64,000 nt of DNA from Flavobacteriales bacterium (GTDB lineage: Bacteria; Bacteroidota; Bacteroidia; CAIKAF01). A program made the position numbers and the translations under genes. Shown piece after piece: positions 34,381 through 43,391 of this stretch (positions are counted from its first letter, which is position 1; the number at the start of each line of letters is the position of its first letter). The stretch is from NCBI GenBank assembly GCA_022402535.1, contig JAKRSD010000020.1, forward strand, positions 154,907 to 218,906, written 5' to 3'. The notes under the pieces are model-generated. The model saw nothing but the letters and a program-made list of their open reading frames with translations. It made no database searches and was not told the origin of the DNA.

Positions 34381-34887
34381 TTACAATGTTTTTTTCATGA
34401 TAAAATCATTCATAAAATACCCTTCCCCGATATTAAAATCAGCGACTTGAATGATTTTAAAGCCGGCTTTAAAATAAAAATTGATGGCCCCGATATTTTG
34501 TCGGTTTACGGTCAGCCGTATCGTATGTTGATTTGCTTTTTTGATTTGCTCTTCCAGAAAAGATAAAAAAACGGAAGCTATTCCTTTTCCACGAAGGGAG
34601 GCATGCAGGTAAAACTTGGAAAGCAGGACATAATCTTTTGTCGAAAAATCCAAAGAAGCATATCCTAAGGGCTTCTCATGGTTTATACAAAAGAAAAACC
34701 GGTGTCCGTTTTCGAGCATCTGCTTCTTCAACGCTTCGGTGCTGTAAAATTTGCCCAGCATGTATTCCGTCTGATTGATTCCTATTACACCCGGATAGTG
34801 TTCTCTCCATATTTCTTCGGCCAACTTACCCAATTCAGGAATCTCTTTTTCCTCAATTTCTCTGCAAAAAACTTCCGCACGTATCAT
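34381..34887 (-). CDS. GNAT family N-acetyltransferase
   Basis: 168 residues. The acetyl-CoA binding motif A is visible (LSKFYLHASLRGKGIASVFLSFLEEQ), preceded by strand 4 (PLGYASLDFS) and followed by motif B (LTVNRQNIGAINFYFKAGFKI). This is a typical GNAT fold; the closest known group is GNAT enzymes with GINQTEYMLGKF-type N-termini of unknown acceptor. It is convergent with the DUF4258-like lipoprotein (7-nt gap) and divergent from the lipoprotein at 34914. Confidence 0.92.
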   Translation of the reverse strand: MIRAEVFCREIEEKEIPELGKLAEEIWREHYPGVIGINQTEYMLGKFYSTEALKKQMLENGHRFFFCINHEKPLGYASLDFSTKDYVLLSKFYLHASLRGKGIASVFLSFLEEQIKKANQHTIRLTVNRQNIGAINFYFKAGFKIIQVADFNIGEGYFMNDFIMKKTL

Positions 34888-34901
34888 GGCTCTAAAATAT
34901 T

Positions 34902-34909
34902 TATTTTTG
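34902..34909 (+). promoter_or_regulatory. -7 promoter element TATTTTTG
   Basis: A perfect TANNTTTG, 4 nt before the ATG at 34914. It predicts a nearly leaderless transcript. Confidence 0.5.
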
Positions 34910-34913
34910 CGCC

Positions 34914-35369
34914 ATGTTCAACATAAATAAATCTTTCGTTTTTATTATTTCCTTCTTGTTTTTGTTTTCGTGTAAAACAGCACAAAATAAGATGGCCACG
35001 GAATACACGTTTACCATTCGGGTGAAAGAAAAATACTGCTACGGAGTACGCCTGGATGAAACCCTGATAAAAGAAACCGAAAAGGAAAAGCCTTATGCCA
35101 ATGATGAGCTTTATCTTGTAAAGCGGGGTTCTACAGATACCTTAAACTATCCTACTACGTTATCGGGGCAGTTTACCCGCAAGTTTACCCCGGGTGCTTA
35201 TCTGGTATTTTTCCCCGAAAAATTCAGAAAGGGACCCATGGATTTCTCAAAAAAATGTAAAGAATGGCGTATCCAGCCCGATACGGTTATCGTACTGGAT
35301 CCTTCTTATCCCAATGTGAATTTAAATCTATATCGCCCTTGCAGCCCGTGCAATCCTATCAGGCAGTAA
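34914..35369 (+). CDS. Unknown small lipoprotein
   Basis: 151 residues, not recognised. The N-terminus is a lipoprotein signal (FVFIISFLFLFSC, Cys20). The mature part is basic and beta-rich (YTFTIRVKEKYCYGVRL, LSGQFTRKFTPGAYLVFFPEKFRKG) and ends with three Cys (RPCSPCNPIRQ plus an earlier Cys in KKCKEW). The centre could be an Ig-like or carboxypeptidase-regulatory-like fold. The stop directly abuts the stop of the convergent gene at 35370. Confidence 0.75.
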   Translation: MFNINKSFVFIISFLFLFSCKTAQNKMATEYTFTIRVKEKYCYGVRLDETLIKETEKEKPYANDELYLVKRGSTDTLNYPTTLSGQFTRKFTPGAYLVFFPEKFRKGPMDFSKKCKEWRIQPDTVIVLDPSYPNVNLNLYRPCSPCNPIRQ

Positions 35370-36659
35370 CTAGTTTTTGATAAATTTAGATTGTAAAACG
35401 CCGGCGGCTGAAACAAAACGAATAAGATACATACCTGCCGGTATATTTTCTAATGAAATAGTTATCTGTTCGCCTTGTACAGTCCTGGTTTGCATTACTT
35501 TCCCGTCCAAAGCAATAATTTCTATTCTTCCAGAATTTGACGCTGTTTCCAGATTCAAAAACAAATCCGCCGGGTTAGGCCAAATTTGCAGATTACCAAT
35601 TAATTCGTTTTCTGAAATACTTAAACCACACGTGTTGATAAAGGCTGTCCCCGGAGAACCTTCCGGGCATCCGCAGAACCAGCTTTCGGAAACATTCACA
35701 TCATCGGCATTGGTAAACAAGGTGTCCAATTCCAATGTGTACCCTTCGCCATCGGCGCATTTGGGCCATGTACCGTCATCATCATAACTTACCGATTGAA
35801 TTAACACATCCAGTGAATTGTAAATTTTCACATATTCGCCGTTTCCATCAAATGCAAATGGCAAAGGACCTACTTTGTTATTTACATTCGGGTGGCGGGA
35901 ATTGAATAACGCCAAATCGGCGTAAACCACCAAACGGGATTGAGGATTCATGATGGTTCCCGAAGGAAAAACATACACATTAAACCCATTTCCATCGCGA
36001 AGCCGGTAACCCGAAAGGTTTAATGAACCATTGGTTCTGTTCCAAAGTTCTACCCAGTCGCCCGCATTGGCCAAAGAGTCTGAACGGTAATTAATTTCTG
36101 AGACCAATAAGGTTTCCGAAGTGCAGGGGCTAAATGCAGCCCCCGGTGAACCTTTGATACAGCCACAACGCCAATTGGCAGGATTGCCCGGACTTACCGC
36201 TGGGTCCAACAGTTCCAAAGTCCGTCCATGGCCGTCCGCACATTTGTTCCAAGGTAAAGTATCCAGATAGGTAAACTGAGACACAACAGCATCTAACTCA
36301 TTTAACAAGGTGATTTGTTCGCTGTTGTTTGAAAATTCAAAACCCATTGGACCAATACGAAACACACCGGGGTGTAAGGCATCAAATCGGGTGAGATTGC
36401 TGGCCAACACAATACGTTGGTCTGGATTTAACTTTGTGCCGTTGGGAATTGTATAAGGCGGATTTAAAATATTTCCGTCGTCTAGTTTCCAATTCGATAA
36501 ATCGACCTGGGCATTCCCTGTATTCCAAAGTTCTATCCAGTCTCCCGCATTCACGGTTGAATCCGAATGATAATTTAATTCGCTGAAAACAATCTGTGCT
36601 TTTGCCGAAAAAGCTGTCGCAATGATGAATAAGACGATTGTTACAATTTTTGATTTCAT
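35370..36659 (-). CDS. T9SS type A cargo protein with two lamin tail domains
   Basis: 429 residues from the ATG at 36659, opening a signal peptide (IIATAFSAKAQ). Two tandem lamin-tail domains (LTD) follow: the first at about 22-165 (VFSELNYHSDSTVNAGDWIELWN), the second at about 172-330 (LLVSEINYRSDSLANAGDWVELWN). Their near-identical openings show internal duplication. Each ends in a Cys-rich CGC..GSPG segment. A type A sorting domain (IWPNPADLFLNLE, final FIKN) ends the protein. Bacterial LTDs occur on secreted proteins, often nucleases, but no catalytic domain is present. It lies 14 nt downstream of the receptor gene, same strand. Confidence 0.9.
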   Translation of the reverse strand: MKSKIVTIVLFIIATAFSAKAQIVFSELNYHSDSTVNAGDWIELWNTGNAQVDLSNWKLDDGNILNPPYTIPNGTKLNPDQRIVLASNLTRFDALHPGVFRIGPMGFEFSNNSEQITLLNELDAVVSQFTYLDTLPWNKCADGHGRTLELLDPAVSPGNPANWRCGCIKGSPGAAFSPCTSETLLVSEINYRSDSLANAGDWVELWNRTNGSLNLSGYRLRDGNGFNVYVFPSGTIMNPQSRLVVYADLALFNSRHPNVNNKVGPLPFAFDGNGEYVKIYNSLDVLIQSVSYDDDGTWPKCADGEGYTLELDTLFTNADDVNVSESWFCGCPEGSPGTAFINTCGLSISENELIGNLQIWPNPADLFLNLETASNSGRIEIIALDGKVMQTRTVQGEQITISLENIPAGMYLIRFVSAAGVLQSKFIKN

Positions 36660-36672
36660 ATCTGCTGTTTTA

Positions 36673-39090
36673 TTACTCTTCCTGTTCATTATTATCCGGG
36701 TCAGGAATATCCGGTACATTGTTATTATTTATCTGATTTTTATTTTTTCCAAATTTAAAAATTAAACCGGCCATGATAATGCGGGTTTCGGCTTTGTTTA
36801 CGGTGTACCTTTCTATATCGGGTGTTTGCACCAGACGATAGTCAAACCAGGTATTAAACACATCATTCACACTGAACGTAAGCGTAAGTTTATTTTTCAA
36901 AAAACTTCTACGGATACCCAAGTCTACGCGCCAGGTATCAAACGTTTTACCCTGCACCAAAATATCAGGACCGCGATAATTAAACACACAATAACCCGAT
37001 ACGATTTTGGGCAAAAACCAAGCGGCCGTCAGTTTGGCCTGATAACCGAATAAAGAATTTTTCAAGCCAGGTTGTATATCTGAAGCATCAATATGAGTAT
37101 AATACAAATTCACATTTCCGGAAAGGGTAAGTGCTTTGGCAATTTTAGCGGAACCGATCAGTTCTAATCCGGCCTGTCGTTCCGAACGATAATTGAGCGT
37201 GGAGGTGATGACCACACTGCCCGAATCTAAATAGCGGATTCTTCCGTATGGATTTTCGATAAACCGGCCAAAAACGGCTCCTTTAAAGAGGTAATCTCCT
37301 TTTTTGTATTGGGTGGCCCACTCAATGGTATTTTGAAATTCGGGATTCAGCCCGGGATTTCCGAAACGCAAATCCAACGGATCAGAAAAATCAGTGAACG
37401 GATTGAGCGCCCCGGCCTTGGGGCGGGAAATTCTTCGGGCATATGTGATTTTGGTTTCCCAGGTTTTGGTAATATCGCGGTATATGCCGGCAAACGGAAA
37501 CCATCCGAAATAAAAACGGGAATCTGAAAAACTTCCGTCCGTAAGGGCAGTGTTTATAAAAGTAGGTTCGCCCCGGAAACCCACCCGATATTTCCATTTA
37601 TTGATTTTGTGGGTAAACTCTCCATAAAATGCGGCTATATGCTCGGCATACGAAAACTTATTAATCAAAAATGAGTCAGGCAGCCAGAATCCGAAATCGT
37701 TTTCGCGGCGTTTGGCATTAAATTCATTATTGATGAACCGTCCCGAATAGCGGGCTCCCGTTTCGAATTTCATTCCCTTTGATATGGGAAGGGTAAAATC
37801 GGTACGTGCCGAGACAAACTGAAGGGTTTGCCGGCGATCGGTGTAACGTAAATCAATATCCTGATTCCGGTTTCTCGATAAATCCGATTTTTGTGCCTGA
37901 TTGCCATATCCGTATGTGATTTCTGCTTCCAGAACCTGTTTAGGCTTTCTGAATTTTCTTACCCAATATAAACCCGTTTCGGCATTCAACTCATTATTAC
38001 GTTGCCCCACATCCCGGCGGAAGGCATCAAAAGGAGGCTGTTCATCAAACTGTTGGGTAAAATATCCCGTGGTGTTTGAAACACCATAAACAAAACTGGT
38101 AAATCCGGTCAGAGAAATAGTATTAAACACATCGGGAGCCCATTCCAATCCAAACGTTGCCGTATGCGAGCCTTTGATATCTCTTCCGTCAAACCGTCTT
38201 TCAAAATTCCACTCCGAAACGCCCGGAATCCGGTTTATACCCGTATCTCTGCTGGTGGAGGCAAACAAACCGTAGCGATAACCATAGGTTCCGTAAACGC
38301 TCACACTTTTCTTTTTATAGGCCAGATAAATATTCCCGTTAGCCTTTTCGCGAATTCCCACGGCCAAAGAAACCGAGCCGTTAAACCCTTCATTTTCGCC
38401 TTTTTTAGTTACAATGTTGATGATTCCTCCGGCGCCCTGAGCATTCATTTTCGCCGTAGGATTATCATAAATTTCAATTCTTTCGATTGAAGCTAAGGGC
38501 AGATTTTCTAAAATAGCCTGCACGTTGGACGTAGTTACTCCCGAAAGCTTTCCGTCTATCATCACCGTAATTTTAGAGCTTCCCCTGAGCGTGATTTTCC
38601 CTTTCATGTTTACACTTACAGAGGGAACCGTCTGCAAAAACTCCAACACCGAAGCACCCGACTGCATCTGCTTTTCATCGGGCGAATAGGATAATTTATC
38701 GCTTCCTTCGTCAAAAACGGTTTTTTCGGTTTCTATATCCACCGGATTCAATTCTTTCTTGTCCAGCTTCATCTTCACCGTGCCCAAATGTAAATCGGCA
38801 GAAAGGGAAATGGTATCCTTTTTGGTTTTGTAACCCAGGTAACTGTATCGCACCGAATACGTTCCTGCGGATGGGATTTTGATGCTGAATGCACCGCCGG
38901 CTGCCGTTACGGTGCCCAATTCTTTGTTTCCGGGAATGGATTTAAAAAGAATATTTACGCCTTCCAGCGCATTCCCCACTTCTTTATCGGCCACTTTTCC
39001 GGTTACGGTAATCTGTGCGCTTACCTGTGCAGATATCATCTGCAAAAGAAGAGCAAACACAAAAACGCGAAACCGTAGAAGACTTAACAT
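36673..39090 (-). CDS. TonB-dependent-receptor-like outer-membrane barrel (OMP_b-brl_3)
   Basis: 805 residues. Signal peptide to about 25 (QVSAQ), a carboxypeptidase-regulatory-like Ig domain (26-110; ITVTGKVADKEVGNALEGV), a plug domain (about 125-225; LRGSSKITVMIDGKLSG, INIVTKKG) and a large barrel with repeated aromatic beta strands. The barrel matches the outer membrane beta-barrel family 3 (PF14905) rather than SusC: no SusD partner follows and no TonB box is clear. Such proteins move unknown substrates across the outer membrane. The C-terminus is low-complexity Asn/Asp (NNNVPDIPDPDNNEQEE). Confidence 0.88.
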   Translation of the reverse strand: MLSLLRFRVFVFALLLQMISAQVSAQITVTGKVADKEVGNALEGVNILFKSIPGNKELGTVTAAGGAFSIKIPSAGTYSVRYSYLGYKTKKDTISLSADLHLGTVKMKLDKKELNPVDIETEKTVFDEGSDKLSYSPDEKQMQSGASVLEFLQTVPSVSVNMKGKITLRGSSKITVMIDGKLSGVTTSNVQAILENLPLASIERIEIYDNPTAKMNAQGAGGIINIVTKKGENEGFNGSVSLAVGIREKANGNIYLAYKKKSVSVYGTYGYRYGLFASTSRDTGINRIPGVSEWNFERRFDGRDIKGSHTATFGLEWAPDVFNTISLTGFTSFVYGVSNTTGYFTQQFDEQPPFDAFRRDVGQRNNELNAETGLYWVRKFRKPKQVLEAEITYGYGNQAQKSDLSRNRNQDIDLRYTDRRQTLQFVSARTDFTLPISKGMKFETGARYSGRFINNEFNAKRRENDFGFWLPDSFLINKFSYAEHIAAFYGEFTHKINKWKYRVGFRGEPTFINTALTDGSFSDSRFYFGWFPFAGIYRDITKTWETKITYARRISRPKAGALNPFTDFSDPLDLRFGNPGLNPEFQNTIEWATQYKKGDYLFKGAVFGRFIENPYGRIRYLDSGSVVITSTLNYRSERQAGLELIGSAKIAKALTLSGNVNLYYTHIDASDIQPGLKNSLFGYQAKLTAAWFLPKIVSGYCVFNYRGPDILVQGKTFDTWRVDLGIRRSFLKNKLTLTFSVNDVFNTWFDYRLVQTPDIERYTVNKAETRIIMAGLIFKFGKNKNQINNNNVPDIPDPDNNEQEE

Positions 39091-39100
39091 ATAACTTACA

Positions 39101-39108
39101 CAAACTTA
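39101..39108 (-). promoter_or_regulatory. -7 promoter element TAAGTTTG of the receptor gene
   Basis: A perfect TANNTTTG on the minus strand, 10 nt before the ATG at 39090. Confidence 0.55.
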
Positions 39109-39201
39109 ATGATGCTTTTTCAATTCTTAGCTAAAGCATTTAGAATAAACGATACAAATAGGATTTTTTAGGTAAATCTCAGACATGTAAAGGGATATAT
39201 G

Positions 39202-39209
39202 TAACTTCG
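39202..39209 (+). promoter_or_regulatory. -7-like element TAACTTCG
   Basis: One base from TANNTTTG, 5 nt before the ATG at 39215. It matches the TANNTTCG variant also seen at 14093 and 54117. Confidence 0.4.
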
Positions 39210-39214
39210 TCTGC

Positions 39215-40276
39215 ATGAAAAAGAAAAATCCTTTTAAAACATTTCTGAAAGTGTTCGGAGGCATGTTGCTCACCCTCGTGTTATTGTTCGGTATTTTTTT
39301 GGCGTATGCCAGCATTACGGACTACAAACCCCAACCCGAAGAATTTGTAACGATTGAAGGTTCGGGAGAGGCCATTCCCGACTCCTTAAATGAATTTTCA
39401 TTTGTCATTTGGAATATCGGCTACGGGGGACTGGGAGCCCAAAGCGATTTTTTCTTTGACGGCGGACAGGGTGTACGTCCCGATACGGAAACATCTGAAA
39501 AATACCTGAACGGCATCACGGCCTCCATCAAGGAACTTTCTGCCGATTTTATTTTATTGCAGGAAGTGGATCTCAATTCTCGCCGGAGCCATCATGTGAA
39601 TCAGGCGGATGCCATTTTTGCGGCCGTGGGCGGAGGCATTTCTTCGTTTGCGGTGAATTACGACAGCAAATTTGTGCCCCAACCCATTACCAACCCATAC
39701 GGAAAATGTCTCGGCGGATTACAATCCCTTACGCGGTTCCGTCCCTATTCTTCCAAACGGATTGCACTCACCCCCGATGCCAAATGGCCTGTGGGACTTT
39801 TTATGCTGGATCGCTGCCTGCTCGAATGGCGTTTTGAACTGCCCGCAGGCAAGGATTTAGTGGTGTACAACCTGCACCTTTCAGCCTATGACGACGGAAC
39901 CGTGAAACAATTGCAAATGGACAGCCTTAAGGCCCTTTTTACCCGCGAATATGCCAAAGGAAATTATGTAATTTCGGGCGGCGACTGGAATCAGTCTCCT
40001 CCGGGTTATAAATCGCCCCTGCCGGGCGTTGCCGCAACCATACAAATGAATGTACCCGATGTGTTTCCGGGCGAAGGATGGCAGTGGGGCTACGATACGG
40101 CAGTGCCTACCAACCGTAAGCTGAACGAAGTGTATGAAGCCGGCAAAACCGGCATTGATGTTTTGGACTTTTATCTGGTTTCGCCTAATGTGGAAATAAC
40201 CGGGGTAAAAACGGTGGATTACCAATTTGCCCACAGCGACCACCAACCGGTGCGCATGTCGGTGAAGCTGAAGTAA
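39215..40276 (+). CDS. Endonuclease/exonuclease/phosphatase family protein, membrane anchored
   Basis: 353 residues. One N-terminal transmembrane helix (LLTLVLLFGIFLAYASI), then the EEP fold: FVIWNIGYGG, LQEVD with the metal-binding Glu, NLHLSAYDDG, GGDWNQSP with catalytic Asp and Asn, and the terminal SDHQPV with the catalytic Asp-His. Family members cut phosphodiesters in DNA, lipids or inositol phosphates; the Gly-rich FFDGGQGVRPD insert and membrane anchor point to an extracytoplasmic substrate, not identifiable here. The gene looks somewhat more GC-rich than its neighbours. It is divergent from the receptor. Confidence 0.9.
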   Translation: MKKKNPFKTFLKVFGGMLLTLVLLFGIFLAYASITDYKPQPEEFVTIEGSGEAIPDSLNEFSFVIWNIGYGGLGAQSDFFFDGGQGVRPDTETSEKYLNGITASIKELSADFILLQEVDLNSRRSHHVNQADAIFAAVGGGISSFAVNYDSKFVPQPITNPYGKCLGGLQSLTRFRPYSSKRIALTPDAKWPVGLFMLDRCLLEWRFELPAGKDLVVYNLHLSAYDDGTVKQLQMDSLKALFTREYAKGNYVISGGDWNQSPPGYKSPLPGVAATIQMNVPDVFPGEGWQWGYDTAVPTNRKLNEVYEAGKTGIDVLDFYLVSPNVEITGVKTVDYQFAHSDHQPVRMSVKLK

Positions 40277-40375
40277 AGAAAATGGGTAGTCGTTATCAGG
40301 AATTGAGCATTCGGCGGATGTTTGATTTCGCTAACATTTTCACCCTTTCACGTAATTACTGTTTTCTTAGCCAAA

Positions 40376-40414
40376 CTGAAAAATAATAACCGCACCTCTT
40401 TCGAAGTGCGGTTT
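40376..40414 (-). terminator. Terminator of the 44447-40437 minus-strand operon
   Basis: Stem AACCGCAC/GTGCGGTT (40388-40395 with 40406-40413), the loop containing a smaller CTT-TCG-AAG stem. On the minus strand it is followed by ATTATTTTT. It could also end the plus-strand gene at 40276. Confidence 0.75.
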
Positions 40415-40436
40415 ATGCAAGCTCAAGCAATTTCTC

Positions 40437-43376
40437 TTACTTTTTCACCATGCGTTTGGTTTCCACGGGTTTTCCGTCCACGTAAAGCGTGTAGGAATAA
40501 ATGCCCGAGGCCAGTGTTTCGGCATCGGCAGCTACGCTGAATTCGCCACGGTCAAATAACAGTTGGTTTTGGATAACTTTTCCTTCGTTGGAGTAAAATA
40601 TAATTTCGGCTTTGGCCACTGAAACGGGCAGATATACCGGAATACGGGTCTGCACATCAAACGGGTTAGGAATATTCTGCCCCAGACGCGGCGAGTCTTC
40701 GGTGTGAAGCCTCACGGAAACCACCGCACCGGTCTGGTTTTCGTATTCTTGTGAACGGGTATCCCCTGAAGTGCAGCAGGCCAATAATTGGCTTTGCAGT
40801 TGGTTTATGCGCTCGTTCTGCTCCTGAAAACCGGCAATAAGAATGGGAATGAGTTCAGTGTAGTTTACAGTTTTTATGGTTTTTGACTCAGTATTTCCGA
40901 GCGAATCCGGATTGTACTGAAAGGTTGCATTTCTTACTAATGAAGGAAAAACCGTTTCAAGTTCTTGTGCGATAACTCCATAATGCATCTGATTATCAGT
41001 TGCCATAAAAGTAGATGCGAAATCATTATAATGATATTCATATACATTCAAACTGTTCAACCTGTTTGTTGCATTAGTAATTGAACCATTTATATCTTTT
41101 ATTTCTGCATCTGAACTTGAGAAAAATGCGGTTCCATTTACATTCCCGTCAAAAAAGCCCGCCCAGGTATTATTGGGAGGAACACCTAAATATGGCATAC
41201 CGGTGGAATATATTCCGTATACATCAGAAGATCCGTTGATGGCACCAACTGCAGAAAAATATCCACCATAAACAGTAGAATTATCTGTACCACTGGCAAT
41301 AGCACTTATCCCATATGCAGAACCATTTGCAAAACCGGCTCCCTGAAAACTGCCTCCTTTATTAACATAACTGCCATCTGTGTAAGATATGGCTCTACCA
41401 TCTACAGCAACATTTGTGAAAGAATTAAATGCTGAAAATTTCCCGCCAATATTGGTTACCAAAATTCCATTTACAAAAGCTGCTTCGTCACAAACTGATT
41501 CTACTCCAATATTGCTGTATGAGCCTGTGGATTTAAAATAACCTCCAAAATTATTTCTGTTCGGACCATCAGCTATACTTCTTAACCCAAAACCCATTCC
41601 TGAGTAATTACCGGGGGCAGAAACATCAGAATTCAAGACAGAAAAACCTGATTTGTTGATTTCGTTCGGTATGGTAAGTGCTCTATTTACTTCAAGTTTT
41701 GCCGATGGTAAACAATTTGTTCCTATACCAACCCGGTCAGAAGCTGCATTTTGGCCTGAAAAAATCAGATTAAACCCACCTAATGGCACTTCCGTATTTT
41801 GAACTAAAGTTGCGGACGTTGCATTACCGCACTGTCCGCCAAAATTCCCACTTCCTAAAGTTGATGCATCACGCCAGTATATTCTTCCAAAATCATTTGA
41901 ATCACGCACTAATACCTGATTCAGTGAATTATCCAACTCCACAGTCCGTATCCGGGCATCGCCGTTTACATCCAATGTGGCTCCTATGTAGCCGGCTGAA
42001 TTAGGACCATTTGGATTGTTAACTATATTGCCGTTTTGAATGATGGTAGGACTAAAATTACCTATACCAAATGATCCTGTATTTACGGGACATCCGGCGC
42101 AAGCAGGCGTAAAACGGCCGATTTCCTGACCATTGTCTGATTTTGCCTCGGGTGTTCCGGGGCTGAGAGAAAATTGGGAATTGGCAAAAATAAAGCGAAG
42201 ATTATCGGGGCCTGAGCCGTTTATCAAATCGGTCTGATTATCACCCCAGGCAATCACGGCATCCTGACGGTCCTGTCCTTCATCTTTCATACCCACATAT
42301 ATATTATCTGTGCCGAATGTGGCCAGATAACCCACATTCATCCAATCCCTTACGCCGTCTGTTGAGCCTGCCTGCCCGCTGAGACGGCCGCCGATGTGCA
42401 TGAGCGAACGGGGTTCGGTAAGCGGAAATGCAGGGTCTACAGAAACCGCCACACGTGTGGTTCCTGTGGCCGCCGTTACCGGCACACCCGGCGCACCCAC
42501 ATGAGTAAGACGCATACGCTCGCGCGCTAACTGACTCACGGTGGAGGCATTGGTGCTGAATATCATGGGTGCATTTTCCTGATTGTACAGATACGTGTTG
42601 CCCACATTATTTACCCCTGCCCTGAAACCGTCGGCTGCGGTCATTCCCGTGCCGATTTGGTTAGACAGTTGAAACCATGTGTTCACGGCATTTTCTCCGT
42701 TTATGTGCAGTTGGCTCTGTGGCTGCGCCGAATTGCTGAACCGGGGACCCATGCCCACGTTGCCGGTAGCGGTAAGGCGCATGATTTCACGGCCGTTGGG
42801 TGCCGTGCCGTCAAGGTCATTCCCAGTTGTTCCAAACCCTGCCGTAAAGGCAAAAAGCAGGTTGTCAGGCCCGAATTCGCCCGTCTGGGAATTGTCTCCC
42901 CACACAAACATGGCATCCGTTCTGTCCAATGCATTGGCTCTGGGTCCCATGTACATAATATCATCGTTGGCCGTAATGGTAATGCCGCTACGCATCCAGT
43001 TGCGAAAACCGCCTGTACCCATGATACTGCCTTCGTAACCGTTGAGGTGCAGCAGCGAAAGCGGCCCTCCGGAAGGGTTACCCGTTACATCGTTCCAGTT
43101 ATTTGCTGTTCCAAAATTACGGCCAAGCCCCAGATAACCGTCCCGGTCCAATGAGGGTTGACCGTTTACTGCGGTATTTCTGAATCCGTTCAGCACCATT
43201 CTATTAATATTATTAGTGCGAAACTGCAGAAAAGTGTTATTGGGCTGGGTTGCATTAAAGCCCAGATAGCGTGTTTGAGTCGGAATCCAAGTGTTGTTGT
43301 TGCCTTCCGTTGACTGGGAAAATACATTCAACAGGGAAAAGCCACATAAAGCGGAAATAATTACTAATTTTTTCAT
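40437..43376 (-). CDS. T9SS cargo protein with peptidase S74 tail-fibre chaperone domain
   Basis: 979 residues. Signal peptide (SLLNVFSQ), then about 700 residues of Gly/Asn-rich beta-repeat sequence (for example two NxxNVGMGP or GIGNF segments and repeated RDWMNVGY-like units), a pattern of trimeric tail-fibre stalks. At about 753-870 is an S74 intramolecular chaperone: SSSDAEIKDI at the self-cleavage site, then HYGVIAQELETVFP and a final coiled-coil (QEQNERINQLQSQL). A type A sorting domain (IPNPFDVQTRIPV, final MVKK) follows. In phage spikes S74 assembles the trimer, then cuts itself off. Here cleavage would detach the sorting domain. It is 15 nt from the type B cargo gene upstream. Confidence 0.87.
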   Translation of the reverse strand: MKKLVIISALCGFSLLNVFSQSTEGNNNTWIPTQTRYLGFNATQPNNTFLQFRTNNINRMVLNGFRNTAVNGQPSLDRDGYLGLGRNFGTANNWNDVTGNPSGGPLSLLHLNGYEGSIMGTGGFRNWMRSGITITANDDIMYMGPRANALDRTDAMFVWGDNSQTGEFGPDNLLFAFTAGFGTTGNDLDGTAPNGREIMRLTATGNVGMGPRFSNSAQPQSQLHINGENAVNTWFQLSNQIGTGMTAADGFRAGVNNVGNTYLYNQENAPMIFSTNASTVSQLARERMRLTHVGAPGVPVTAATGTTRVAVSVDPAFPLTEPRSLMHIGGRLSGQAGSTDGVRDWMNVGYLATFGTDNIYVGMKDEGQDRQDAVIAWGDNQTDLINGSGPDNLRFIFANSQFSLSPGTPEAKSDNGQEIGRFTPACAGCPVNTGSFGIGNFSPTIIQNGNIVNNPNGPNSAGYIGATLDVNGDARIRTVELDNSLNQVLVRDSNDFGRIYWRDASTLGSGNFGGQCGNATSATLVQNTEVPLGGFNLIFSGQNAASDRVGIGTNCLPSAKLEVNRALTIPNEINKSGFSVLNSDVSAPGNYSGMGFGLRSIADGPNRNNFGGYFKSTGSYSNIGVESVCDEAAFVNGILVTNIGGKFSAFNSFTNVAVDGRAISYTDGSYVNKGGSFQGAGFANGSAYGISAIASGTDNSTVYGGYFSAVGAINGSSDVYGIYSTGMPYLGVPPNNTWAGFFDGNVNGTAFFSSSDAEIKDINGSITNATNRLNSLNVYEYHYNDFASTFMATDNQMHYGVIAQELETVFPSLVRNATFQYNPDSLGNTESKTIKTVNYTELIPILIAGFQEQNERINQLQSQLLACCTSGDTRSQEYENQTGAVVSVRLHTEDSPRLGQNIPNPFDVQTRIPVYLPVSVAKAEIIFYSNEGKVIQNQLLFDRGEFSVAADAETLASGIYSYTLYVDGKPVETKRMVKK

Positions 43377-43391
43377 GATTCAATCGGTATA

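Noticed and set aside
36673-39090. SusC of a polysaccharide utilisation locus
   Set aside because: No SusD follows, and the barrel fits the OMP_b-brl_3 group.
40437-43376. Prophage tail-fibre gene
   Set aside because: Signal peptide and T9SS sorting domain are present and no phage genes are adjacent.
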